From contig NZ_CP033906.1 in assembly GCF_003816055.1 (NCBI RefSeq), forward strand, positions 2,294,001 to 2,358,000: a DNA stretch of 64,000 nucleotides, read 5' to 3'. Position numbers and translations under genes: made by a program. The notes below the pieces were generated by a model. That model made no database searches. It saw only the letters and a list, made by a program, of their open reading frames with translations, and was not told the DNA's origin. Source of the DNA: Bacillus sp. FJAT-42376 (GTDB lineage Bacteria > Bacillota > Bacilli > Bacillales > Bacillaceae). Shown here piece by piece: positions 17,420-25,428 of this stretch; the first letter of the stretch is position 1, and the number at the start of each line of letters is the position of its first letter.

Positions 17420-18161
17420 GCTGATAAAATCACGTTCTGCGGTTAAGCCCGTTCAGGCGGCTGCCATTGTCCCGATTATCAATATGAATGAAATCGATCA
17501 TCTGACTTATGAAGAAGCAGAATCCGAACAGCTTAGAAATGCCAGAAAAATGAGCGAGCTGATAATCAGTAAGGCTAGAGCTGAAGAGGAAACGATTCTT
17601 CAGTCCATCGAGTCGGCCAAACAGAGCTTTGAGCAGGAGAAACTCATTTTAGCAGAAAAGGCAAGAGAAGCTGGCTATCAGGAAGGACTGCAATATGGCA
17701 GGGATGATGGATTCCATCAAGTCTCAGCTCAGATTCAGCAGGCGAACAGTCTCGTTGAATCTTCACGTGCTGATTACCTGGAAAAACTTGAGTCGGCTGA
17801 AGAAACCATTGTCAGGCTGGCAGCAAAAATGGCAGAAAAAATTATCGCTTCTGCTTTGGATGAGAAACCTGCCCTCATGAAAGAAATGGTGAAACAGCTG
17901 CTGAGAGAAGTAAAAGATTATGATGAAATAAAAATATTTATTCACCCTGACCGCTACGAATTTGTCCGGTCACAGAAGGAAGAATTAAAACAGCTCTTAA
18001 CAAATGAGCAGGAACTGTTTTTATATATGGACGAAAGCCTTTCTCCTTTTGATTGTTTCGTTGAAAGCTCATTCGGCAGAATTGATGCCTCCGTAGACAC
18101 TCAGCTCAAACAGCTGGAAAAACAGCTGCTTGAAAGACTTGGAGAGGAAGAATCTTCATGA
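17412..18161 (+). CDS. fliH: Flagellar assembly protein FliH
   Basis: Regulator and stator of the flagellar export ATPase FliI. The 249 aa protein is predicted mainly helical: a long coiled coil (about residues 35-130, Glu/Gln/Ala-rich) followed by a globular C-terminus of V/F-type ATPase E-subunit type (AAKMAEKIIASALDE, IFIHPDRYEFV, DCFVESSFGRIDASVDTQL). I chose TTG 17412, giving the Bacillus-like beginning LSRLIKS, 9 nt after GGAGGAGA and overlapping fliG by 8 nt. An upstream in-frame TTG at 17385 is less likely. Its stop overlaps the fliI start (ATGA). Confidence 0.93.
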   Translation: MSRLIKSRSAVKPVQAAAIVPIINMNEIDHLTYEEAESEQLRNARKMSELIISKARAEEETILQSIESAKQSFEQEKLILAEKAREAGYQEGLQYGRDDGFHQVSAQIQQANSLVESSRADYLEKLESAEETIVRLAAKMAEKIIASALDEKPALMKEMVKQLLREVKDYDEIKIFIHPDRYEFVRSQKEELKQLLTNEQELFLYMDESLSPFDCFVESSFGRIDASVDTQLKQLEKQLLERLGEEESS

Positions 18162-19477
18162 ATGCCGCTGATTTGCTGAACACAGTAGAAATGCTTGATT
18201 CATATAAACGTTATGGAAAAGTGAAAAGGGTCGTCGGACTGATGATTGAATCCAGAGGGCCGGCGAGTTCGATAGGGGACCTTTGTTATATCCATACAGG
18301 AGCTGGAAAATCAAAAAAGATCCCTGCAGAAGTAGTGGGATTTAAAGAAGAAAATGTGCTGCTGATGCCGTTTTCTCCTGTATCCGATATCTCTCCCGGC
18401 AGTATCGTGGAGGCCACAAAAGAACCGCTTCGGATCCGAGCGGGAATCCCTTTAATCGGTTCAGTCTTGGATGCCCTCGGGAAGCCGCTTGATGATGCAG
18501 CCCTTCCGAAAGGATTGTCCAATGTTCCATCTGACCAGTCTCCTCCTAATCCCATGAAAAGGCCTCCGATTGATGAACCCATGGAAGTGGGAGTGAAAGT
18601 AATTGACTCCCTGCTGACAGTTGGAAAAGGACAAAGAGTGGGCATTTTTGCCGGAAGCGGTGTTGGAAAAAGTACGCTGATGGGAATGATTGCAAGAAAT
18701 ACGAAAGCAGATTTAAATGTAATCGCACTAGTCGGGGAACGTGGAAGGGAAGTAAGGGAGTTTATTGAACGGGACCTCGGGCCGGAGGGGCTAAAACGAT
18801 CCATAGTTGTTGTAGCAACATCCGATCAGCCTGCTCTAATGAGAATGAAAGCAGCCTATACAGCGACAGCCATTGCAGAGTATTTTCGTGATACCGGACG
18901 GGACGTTATGCTGATGATGGATTCGGTAACACGGGTTGCGATGGCGCAGCGGGAAATCGGCCTTGCGATCGGAGAGCCTCCGACGACAAAAGGGTACACG
19001 CCTTCTGTCTTCGCTATTTTGCCCAAGCTTCTTGAAAGAACAGGAACGAACGAACACGGCTCCATAACAGCATTTTACACGGTGCTCGTGGACGGGGACG
19101 ATATGAATGAGCCTATTGCCGATACTGTAAGGGGAATTTTGGATGGGCATTATGTGCTTGACCGCTCACTGGCCAACAAAGGCCAGTTCCCGGCGATCAA
19201 CGTATTAAAGAGCATCAGCCGGGTTATGAATCATCTCGTAACACCACAGCACAGACATGCTGCCGGTAAATTGCGGGAATATCTATCAGCCTACTTGAAT
19301 GCAGAAGATTTGATCAGCATTGGGGCTTATAAGCGAGGGTCGTCAGAGGAGATTGATGAGGCAATCCGATTATATCCGGAGATTCTTGAGTTTTTAAAAC
19401 AGGAAGTTCATGAGAATGTCTCATTTAAAGAGAGTGTGGAACAGCTATTTATGAAAATGGAGATGAATCATACTTGA
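18158..19477 (+). CDS. fliI: Flagellum-specific ATP synthase FliI
   Basis: Hexameric ATPase that powers and organises flagellar protein export, homologous to the F1 beta subunit. It is 439 aa. Walker A is GSGVGKST (about residues 165-172), the catalytic Glu lies in VGERGREVREF, Walker B is VMLMMDSVTR, and GLAIGEPPTTKGYTPSVFA is the family signature. It overlaps fliH and fliJ by a few bases each, so the FliH/FliI/FliJ complex is likely made in proportion. Confidence 0.98.
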   Translation: MNAADLLNTVEMLDSYKRYGKVKRVVGLMIESRGPASSIGDLCYIHTGAGKSKKIPAEVVGFKEENVLLMPFSPVSDISPGSIVEATKEPLRIRAGIPLIGSVLDALGKPLDDAALPKGLSNVPSDQSPPNPMKRPPIDEPMEVGVKVIDSLLTVGKGQRVGIFAGSGVGKSTLMGMIARNTKADLNVIALVGERGREVREFIERDLGPEGLKRSIVVVATSDQPALMRMKAAYTATAIAEYFRDTGRDVMLMMDSVTRVAMAQREIGLAIGEPPTTKGYTPSVFAILPKLLERTGTNEHGSITAFYTVLVDGDDMNEPIADTVRGILDGHYVLDRSLANKGQFPAINVLKSISRVMNHLVTPQHRHAAGKLREYLSAYLNAEDLISIGAYKRGSSEEIDEAIRLYPEILEFLKQEVHENVSFKESVEQLFMKMEMNHT

Positions 19478-19920
19478 TGGAATACACGTTCCGTTTCCAA
19501 AAAATATTGGAACTGAAGGAAAACGAAAAAGACTTGAGGCTAACTGAATACAATCGTTCTGTAAAGGATTTTGAAACTGCAGCGGAAAAATTGTACGAAT
19601 CTATGAAAAAAAAGGAAGTTCTTGAGGAAAACACAAAAAAACAGCTGAAGAACGGAATGGCTGTTCAGGCAATCAGGCATTACCAGCAGTTTGTCACGAA
19701 TCTGGACCGGACCATTGAATACTATCAAAAACTCGTGATGATCAGCCGGAATAACATGAAAGAAAAACAGGAAGTCCTGATGGAGAGCAATTCTGAAGTC
19801 AGGAAGTTTGAAAAAATGAAAGAACGCCATAACGAACTCAATCGTGAAATTGAGAAACAAAATGACTCAAGGAGCATGGATGATTTATCCATTAGATCAT
19901 ACATGTACCGGGAAATCTAG
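19477..19920 (+). CDS. fliJ: Flagellar export chaperone FliJ
   Basis: 147 aa, almost wholly charged heptad-like helix, as expected for the coiled-coil FliJ that sits in the FliI ring and docks on FlhA. The beginning MEYTFRFQKILELKENEK is typical of the family. ATG 19477 shares one base with the fliI stop (TGATG) and has GGAGATGA 10 nt upstream; a TTG one codon earlier is the alternative. Confidence 0.93.
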   Translation: MEYTFRFQKILELKENEKDLRLTEYNRSVKDFETAAEKLYESMKKKEVLEENTKKQLKNGMAVQAIRHYQQFVTNLDRTIEYYQKLVMISRNNMKEKQEVLMESNSEVRKFEKMKERHNELNREIEKQNDSRSMDDLSIRSYMYREI

Positions 19921-19930
19921 GTGAAAGAAG

Positions 19931-20530
19931 TTGGAACATAACAAAAAAGAATATGGAAAAGTTCAGTGGTTTTTCTTTGTCATCCTAATCCCTCTTGTAT
20001 TTACGGTTACCCTTGCTGCAGTCATACTATCTGTTGCCGGATTTAACATCCGTGAGACAGCTTCCGGATGGATTGCGCCCTTAACCGGGACGAATCAGAA
20101 GGAATCAGTCAAGGAAGAGACAATGCCTAATGCAGATCATGCAGAAATGCAAAAAACAGCGAAAGAAAACAAAGAGCTTACCTCTTCAGTTTCTGCACAA
20201 AAACAGGAGATTAAAGCACTTGAGAACGATGTACAGCTGAAAGAAAATAAAATTGCCGGCTTAACAAAAGAAGTAGAGGACCTGAGAGCCCAGCTTGAGG
20301 AAACATCTTCTGCCAATCCCCCTGAAAAGGATATCACGAAGCTCTATGAGGGGATGTCTGCGGGCAAGGCAGCCAGTATCCTGCCTTTACTGGAAGAAAA
20401 AGATGCGATGAAAATCCTGAAGGCGATGAAGGATGATCAAGTGACAGATATTTTTGAAAAAATGTCACCGGAGGACGCTGCATTGTATACGGGCAAACTT
20501 GCTGCATTAGAAGGTGGTGAAACACGATGA
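19931..20530 (+). CDS. ylxF: MotE/MgtE-N-like flagellar operon protein YlxF
   Basis: 199 aa protein at the position of B. subtilis ylxF. It has one N-terminal membrane helix (about residues 12-38), a coiled coil (about 65-130), and a C-terminal helical repeat region (MSAGKAASILPLLEEKDAMK to MSPEDAALYTGKLAALE) like the intracellular domain of MgtE and the MotE family. It starts with TTG after GTGAAAGAAG. In other bacteria MotE-type proteins assist the motor; the role here is inferred from family and position. The stop overlaps the fliK start by 4 nt. Confidence 0.85.
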   Translation: MEHNKKEYGKVQWFFFVILIPLVFTVTLAAVILSVAGFNIRETASGWIAPLTGTNQKESVKEETMPNADHAEMQKTAKENKELTSSVSAQKQEIKALENDVQLKENKIAGLTKEVEDLRAQLEETSSANPPEKDITKLYEGMSAGKAASILPLLEEKDAMKILKAMKDDQVTDIFEKMSPEDAALYTGKLAALEGGETR

Positions 20531-21816
20531 TCCGGTCCATCAGTCAAATAGCCTTTACATCGGAGTCTTCGGGTCCAGCTTCAACATCGCTGGAGCTTGC
20601 GGGTTCAGCTCCAACATCCCAGGGGGAACGTTCATTTTTACAACTGTTTGGTGGGCTTCTCCGCTTGTCCGATCAAATGGTTGCCAATACCCAGCCGGGT
20701 CCAGCAGGATCAAATCCCCAGAATGTCACAGAAGAGGATTTATTTGCACTACTGGAAGGCCTCCAGGAGCAAATCAGCAATATGCTTGAAAAAGGGGATG
20801 TTGATTCTGATTTGCTCTCTGATCTGCAGGAACTGGCATCCGGGCTGTTTAGCTATCTGGCACAGTCATCCCCAATAACCTTAAGCACGGGCATCCATCA
20901 ATCAGAGAATTCTTTTTCTCTTGCATCAGAGGAAAACATAAATCCAGAGGCGCCTCCGGAGTGGATGCACGCATTACGTGACAAGAAATTGCAATCGGCC
21001 CTGGCCGTTTTGCAAAATAACGGACAAATGGTTCCATCACTTAAAACGGTTCTTCAAAAGTTGATCAATACAGAAAACGGGAATGCGAATCAGGTTATTC
21101 CGCCCTTCAGGGAATTCCAAAAGTCTGTAAGGCAGACAGTTCAGCCATCAAATGGACAAGATCTACAGCTGGAACCAGAGCCTGTGCAGCAAAAAAACAG
21201 TTTGAATCCTTTCCCTTCTGCTAAAAATCATTTCAAGTTAAAAACAGCAGAGACACAGACTGGGACAGTAAAATTTGCGGCACCAGGGGACGTGGAAGCT
21301 TCGCCGGCTGACCCGCCTGCTTTTACGGTTCAATCTCCTCTATCAAAGCAAGAACAGCTGTCACTATTTATAAAAACAGATTCTTCCGGAAATCGCGCCA
21401 GCCAGCAAGACTTGGTGTTTCAGATACAACAGCTATTCCAAAACGGCAAGTTTACTGCTGTAAATGGATCTGAAAAGCTATTCCTGAAACTATACCCCGA
21501 ACATCTTGGGGAGCTGCGTATAGAAATCATGCAGTCAGACGGCAAATGGACGGCAAAATTCACAGCAGCCACAGCCTTTGTCAAAGAGGCCATTGAAAAT
21601 CATATGCATCACCTGAAGCAGGGATTGGCAGGACAGCACATTCAATTGGAAAAAGTAGAAGTATTCCAGTCCTTTTCTTCAGCCGGAAGGGATTTAATGC
21701 AGGAGCAAGGGGAGCGGCATAGAGAGCAGTCCCAGCGTGAGAGAAGGAGGGAAGAACAAGATCTTCCAACTTTCGAAGAATCCCTTCATGAAGAATTAGT
21801 AAATGAAAAAGTGTAG
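20527..21816 (+). CDS. fliK: Flagellar hook-length control protein FliK
   Basis: Exported ruler that sets hook length and triggers the export switch by contacting FlhB. The 429 aa protein has a long, poorly conserved Ser/Gln/Pro-rich N-terminal part, as the ruler region usually is. The C-terminal Flg_hook domain (about residues 310-385) contains LFLKLYPEHLGELRIEIM and FVKEAIENHMHHLKQGLAG. The last 35 residues are very rich in Glu, Arg and Gln. Residues 15-33 contain an imperfect tandem repeat (GPAST / GSAPTS). Confidence 0.94.
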   Translation: MIRSISQIAFTSESSGPASTSLELAGSAPTSQGERSFLQLFGGLLRLSDQMVANTQPGPAGSNPQNVTEEDLFALLEGLQEQISNMLEKGDVDSDLLSDLQELASGLFSYLAQSSPITLSTGIHQSENSFSLASEENINPEAPPEWMHALRDKKLQSALAVLQNNGQMVPSLKTVLQKLINTENGNANQVIPPFREFQKSVRQTVQPSNGQDLQLEPEPVQQKNSLNPFPSAKNHFKLKTAETQTGTVKFAAPGDVEASPADPPAFTVQSPLSKQEQLSLFIKTDSSGNRASQQDLVFQIQQLFQNGKFTAVNGSEKLFLKLYPEHLGELRIEIMQSDGKWTAKFTAATAFVKEAIENHMHHLKQGLAGQHIQLEKVEVFQSFSSAGRDLMQEQGERHREQSQRERRREEQDLPTFEESLHEELVNEKV

Positions 21817-21825
21817 GTGATAAAC

Positions 21826-22281
21826 ATGGAAACGAAAATTGATTCTTCTTATATGCTGACAAGCATCCAAAAAGATGAACGAAAACCATCAGATGTATTA
21901 GGGAAAGATGATTTTCTGAAAATCCTGATGACGCAGCTGCAAAATCAGGATCCGCTTAATCCGATGGAGGATAAGGAATTCATATCGCAAATGGCGTCAT
22001 TTTCCTCTCTTGAGCAAATGACGAACATGAATACAACGATGCAGAATTTCATGAAAACCCAGTCAGGAAGCCGGATTCTGGAATACAGCTCTTTAATCGG
22101 AAAAGAAGTTGCTTACTCATATAAAGTGACCGATGACGAAGGAAATTCCACAGTTAAAGAAGGAACGCAGTCTGTTAAATCAGTCAGTCAAAAGAATAAT
22201 GAAGTGGCACTTGAACTAATGGATGGGACCGTTATTTATACCGATGAAATTGTTAAGGTATCGGATAAAGGCAGTAAATAA
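21826..22281 (+). CDS. flgD: Flagellar hook assembly protein FlgD
   Basis: Scaffold for hook polymerisation. The protein is 151 aa from ATG 21826, which lies 5 nt after AGGTGA; an in-frame GTG at 21817 sits inside that ribosome binding site. The signature [40 protein letters not shown] is family-defining. It is shorter than the proteobacterial FlgD because the C-terminal domain is reduced, which is usual for Bacillus. Confidence 0.96.
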   Translation: METKIDSSYMLTSIQKDERKPSDVLGKDDFLKILMTQLQNQDPLNPMEDKEFISQMASFSSLEQMTNMNTTMQNFMKTQSGSRILEYSSLIGKEVAYSYKVTDDEGNSTVKEGTQSVKSVSQKNNEVALELMDGTVIYTDEIVKVSDKGSK

Positions 22282-22283
22282 TA

Positions 22284-22640
22284 ATGGAAAATCGAATCGA
22301 TTATCTTCAGCATCCGCCGCTTTCCATATACCGCCCAAACCAAGGTAAGAAAGCAGACACGTCTTTCCAGTCTCTTTTAAAAGAAAAAATGACCATCAGC
22401 AAGCATGCTCAAGCCAGGCTGGATGAACGGAATATCACAATTTCTGCAGAAAAGTGGAACAAACTCGAGGACAGTCTTTCAAAGGCAAAGGAAAAAGGGA
22501 TCCAGGATGCTCTCGTTTTATCAAACGAAGGAGCCTTTATCGTCAGTGTGAAAAACTCAACCATGATTACAGCCATGAACCGCAAAGAAGCAGCCTCTCA
22601 GATTTTCACGAATATTAACGGAACAATTATATTGGATTGA
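22284..22640 (+). CDS. TIGR02530-type flagellar operon protein
   Basis: 118 aa soluble protein between flgD and flgE. The core ISKHAQARLDERNITISAEK followed by KAKEKGIQDALVLSNEGAFI and a C-terminal AMNRKEAASQIFTNINGTIIL fits the flagellar operon family TIGR02530 known from other Bacillaceae and clostridia. I do not recall an equivalent in the B. subtilis operon. It begins 2 nt after flgD without a strong Shine-Dalgarno of its own (AAAGGCAG lies upstream inside flgD). Function unknown; the position suggests hook assembly. Confidence 0.85.
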   Translation: MENRIDYLQHPPLSIYRPNQGKKADTSFQSLLKEKMTISKHAQARLDERNITISAEKWNKLEDSLSKAKEKGIQDALVLSNEGAFIVSVKNSTMITAMNRKEAASQIFTNINGTIILD

Positions 22641-22717
22641 AAACGGCCGGACCCGCTAAGGGAAGCCGGGCTGCCGAATGACAGAAGCAGCCAGCCAAAA
22701 AAATGGGGGAATTGTAA

Positions 22718-23719
22718 ATGCTAAGATCATTGTATTCAGGTATCAGCGGGATGAAAAACTTTCAAACAAAACTGGATGTTATCGGCAACAATATTTCAAA
22801 TGTAAATACGTATGGCTTCAAAAAAAGCAGAACGATTTTTCAGGATTTATACAGTCAGTCGATTTCCGGAGCGAGTGCACCATCCGGCGGGCTTGGAGGT
22901 ACGAATCCTAAACAGGTTGGATTAGGTTCACAACTGGCTTCTGTAGATATAATTCATACTGGTGGCAGTATGCAAACTACTGGCAGAAATCTAGACTTAG
23001 CGATTGCAGGGGATGGTTTTTTTCAAGTAGCTGATTCACAGTCTAACAAATTCTCAAACATAGGATATACAAGAGCTGGAAACTTTTATTTGGATAAAGA
23101 TGGGAAAATGGTTAACAGTCAAGGGCAATACTTAGTTGGCTTTTCTGCCATTGCTACCGGCAACTATGATCCAGATGGAGCTGGAAGTGCACCTACCGTA
23201 AACAACATCGAATTAGGGCCTCTGCCTAAAGATGTTGATATGACAAAATTCAATTTTGCGTCCCAAACTTATACAGGAGGGCCAGCTCCAGTTAACAACC
23301 CTACTGGTGCAACATTCAGTACCGCTACGGTCCCGGTTAACTACGCACCAATTAAAATACCAACAGATGCTCAATCAATGAGTATAGGGCAAGATGGTTC
23401 TGTAACATATGTAGATCAATTTGGAACATTGCGCTGGGCTGGTCAAATCGCTGTTGCTAAGTTTGCTAACAGCGGCGGTCTAGAGAAATCAGGATCCAAT
23501 ATTTACACAAGTACATCTAACTCTGGAACACCGAAAATTGATTTTCCTGGAATGTCAGGTAATGGGTTAATCCAATCTGGCTCCCTCGAAATGTCCAATG
23601 TCGATCTTTCTGAAGAATTCACTGAAATGATTGTTGCGCAAAGGGGTTTTCAGTCCAACACAAAAATCATTACCACTTCAGATGAAATTCTGCAGGAGCT
23701 AATGAATCTTAAACGATAA
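22718..23719 (+). CDS. flgE: Flagellar hook protein FlgE
   Basis: Structural subunit of the hook, 333 aa. The N-terminus (LYSGISGMKNFQTKLDVIGN, NISNVNTYGFKKS) and C-terminus (GSLEMSNVDLSEEFTEMIVA, QRGFQSNTKIITTSDEIL) are the conserved rod/hook core. The middle (about residues 85-290) is the variable D1/D2 part and is roughly 70 residues longer than in B. subtilis. Codon use there shifts to ACT, GCT and AAC-rich, unlike both flanks. The ATG has GGGGGAA 7 nt upstream. Confidence 0.97.
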   Translation: MLRSLYSGISGMKNFQTKLDVIGNNISNVNTYGFKKSRTIFQDLYSQSISGASAPSGGLGGTNPKQVGLGSQLASVDIIHTGGSMQTTGRNLDLAIAGDGFFQVADSQSNKFSNIGYTRAGNFYLDKDGKMVNSQGQYLVGFSAIATGNYDPDGAGSAPTVNNIELGPLPKDVDMTKFNFASQTYTGGPAPVNNPTGATFSTATVPVNYAPIKIPTDAQSMSIGQDGSVTYVDQFGTLRWAGQIAVAKFANSGGLEKSGSNIYTSTSNSGTPKIDFPGMSGNGLIQSGSLEMSNVDLSEEFTEMIVAQRGFQSNTKIITTSDEILQELMNLKR

Positions 23720-23731
23720 GAATGGGGGGGA

Positions 23732-23755
23732 GGGAGCAGCAGGATAGCTGTTCCC
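23732..23755 (+). promoter_or_regulatory. Hairpin immediately upstream of swrD
   Basis: GGGAGCAGC (23732-23740) pairs with GCTGTTCCC (23747-23755), nine pairs with one G-T, closing a 6 nt loop AGGATA. Only 7 nt separate the stem from the swrD ATG, and the only AGGA in the region is in the loop. The structure therefore occupies the place of the ribosome binding site. Confidence 0.55.
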
Positions 23756-23762
23756 GATCTTA

Positions 23763-23984
23763 ATGATTAAAGTGACCCGATTGAATGGACAATCGTTCTA
23801 CCTCAATGCCTTGCAGATTGAAATGGTTGAGTCCTTTCCTGATACAGGCATTACCCTGACCAACGGCAGAAAATTCATCGTTGCAGAGAAGGAAGAAGAA
23901 ATTATAAGCAGGATGAGTCATTTTTACAGGGAAATTGGCCTTTTAGCCATAACGAACAAGCTAAAGGAGCAGGGAAATGAATAA
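23763..23984 (+). CDS. swrD: Swarming motility protein SwrD (FlbD family)
   Basis: 73 aa protein of the FlbD/YlzI family. The core MIKVTRLNGQSFYLNALQIE, VESFPDTGITLTNGRKFIV and a short C-terminal helix are typical. In B. subtilis SwrD raises flagellar torque and is needed for swarming. No conventional Shine-Dalgarno is placed at the normal distance; a hairpin occupies that position. It overlaps fliL by 8 nt. Confidence 0.92.
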   Translation: MIKVTRLNGQSFYLNALQIEMVESFPDTGITLTNGRKFIVAEKEEEIISRMSHFYREIGLLAITNKLKEQGNE

Positions 23985-24402
23985 AAAGCTATTATCGATT
24001 ATGTTCATTATTATTACTTCAATTACTTTGATTGGGGTTGCAGCACTCGCAGTTATGACAAATTTTTTTGAAAAGGATACATCCGGAGCGCCAACAATCG
24101 ATGAGGTTGTTGAATCATCTGTAGACGTTCCCGAGCTTACAACGAATCTGGCTGGCGGAAGCATTGTCAGGATTTCGTTAAAGCTTGAAACGGATTCGAA
24201 AAAAGCCAAAACAGAATTGGAAAAGAGAGAGTTTCAGGTTAAGGATGTCGTGATTTCAGAGCTTAGCAATATGAAGGCAGACCAGCTTGCAGGTACAAAA
24301 GGAAAAGAGCAACTAAAGAAAACGGTAATGGAAGGCATTAATAAACTAATGCAAGAAGGAAAAGTTGAGAAGGTCTACACAACCTCCTTTATCCTGCAAT
24401 GA
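23977..24402 (+). CDS. fliL: Flagellar basal-body-associated protein FliL
   Basis: 141 aa, single N-terminal membrane helix (about residues 5-28) and an extracytoplasmic domain that associates with the stator ring in this family. The conserved end EGINKLMQEGKVEKVYTTSF is present. The start ATG lies within swrD, behind AAGGAGCAGGG, so translation is probably coupled. Confidence 0.94.
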   Translation: MNKKLLSIMFIIITSITLIGVAALAVMTNFFEKDTSGAPTIDEVVESSVDVPELTTNLAGGSIVRISLKLETDSKKAKTELEKREFQVKDVVISELSNMKADQLAGTKGKEQLKKTVMEGINKLMQEGKVEKVYTTSFILQ

Positions 24403-24429
24403 TGAAATATTGTCCAAGGAGGTGACGCT

Positions 24430-25428
24430 ATGTCCGGTGAAATATTGTCTCAAAGTGAAATAGATGCACTTCTTTCTGCCATTACTACAGGGGAAATGGA
24501 TGCAGAAGAACTGAAGAGAGAAGATGCAGAGAAGAAAATTAAAACGTATGATTTTAAAAGAGCACTTCGCTTCTCTAAAGATCAGATTCGCAGTCTTACG
24601 AGAATTCATGAGAATTTCGCCAGGCTGCTGACCACATATTTTTCAGCGCAGCTCAGGACTTATATTCAGATATCCGTTGCATCTGTGGATCAGGTTCCTT
24701 ATGAAGAGTTTGTCCGGTCCATGCCTAAAATGACGGTTCTTAATATATTCGAAGTGGAGCCGCTTGAGGGACGTATTGTAATGGAAGTGAATCCGAACAT
24801 TGCGTATGCCATGATGGATCGGGTTTTGGGTGGGATTGGCTCAGGTTTCAACAAAATTGAAACTCTGACGGAAATTGAAACAAAAATCATGTCCAACTTA
24901 TTTGAAAAGTCATTGGATAATTACAGGGAAGCGTGGAGTTCAATTATTGAAATTGAACCGGATATGCAAGAGTTTGAAGTGAACCCCCAGTTTATTCAAA
25001 TGGTTTCTCCAAACGAAACGGTCATTGTTATTTCACTTACTGCACAGGTTGGAGATACAAGCGGCATGATTAATTTATGTATTCCCCATGTTGTTCTTGA
25101 ACCGATTATTCCTAAGCTCTCGGTTCATTACTGGATGCAATCCGACAGGAAAGAAGTAAATCCTGCAGAAACAGAAGCTTTGCAAAAGCGAATTGAACTG
25201 ACAAACATTACTCTGTCAGCAGAACTCGGTTCCTCTGAAATCACAATCCAGGAGTTTATGGAACTTCAGAAGGGTGATATTATTCAAATCGATCAATCCA
25301 TTGATCATCCGCTCCTGATTAAAGTAGGAAACAAGCCAAAATACACAGGGCAGCCTGGAAAATTAAACCGCAAATTAGCTGTGCAAATTATTGACCACTA
25401 TTTTGGGGGTGAAGAAGATGGGGAGTAA
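24430..25428 (+). CDS. fliM: Flagellar motor switch protein FliM
   Basis: C-ring switch protein, 332 aa, the main target of phospho-CheY. The N-terminal CheY-binding peptide is EILSQSEIDALLSAI. The middle CheC-like domain lacks the paired Glu/Asn phosphatase residues, as expected for FliM, and the C-terminal FliN-like domain (VQIIDHYFGG end) packs into the ring. AAGGAGGTGA precedes the ATG. fliY begins within its last codons. Confidence 0.98.
   Translation: MSGEILSQSEIDALLSAITTGEMDAEELKREDAEKKIKTYDFKRALRFSKDQIRSLTRIHENFARLLTTYFSAQLRTYIQISVASVDQVPYEEFVRSMPKMTVLNIFEVEPLEGRIVMEVNPNIAYAMMDRVLGGIGSGFNKIETLTEIETKIMSNLFEKSLDNYREAWSSIIEIEPDMQEFEVNPQFIQMVSPNETVIVISLTAQVGDTSGMINLCIPHVVLEPIIPKLSVHYWMQSDRKEVNPAETEALQKRIELTNITLSAELGSSEITIQEFMELQKGDIIQIDQSIDHPLLIKVGNKPKYTGQPGKLNRKLAVQIIDHYFGGEEDGE

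Noticed and set aside
20580..20640. Tandem repeat near the start of fliK
   Set aside because: Only two imperfect copies of about 18 nt within a low-complexity ruler region; not evidence of a special element.
22718..23719. Possible fusion or frameshift in flgE because of its extra length and odd composition
   Set aside because: The frame is continuous with intact N- and C-terminal hook signatures; it is better explained by a variable middle domain.
25391..25428. Long overlap of fliY with fliM if the first in-frame TTG is used
   Set aside because: The ATG at 25418 has a well-placed GGGGGTGA and gives a normal FliY N-terminus; the overlap is then only 11 nt.
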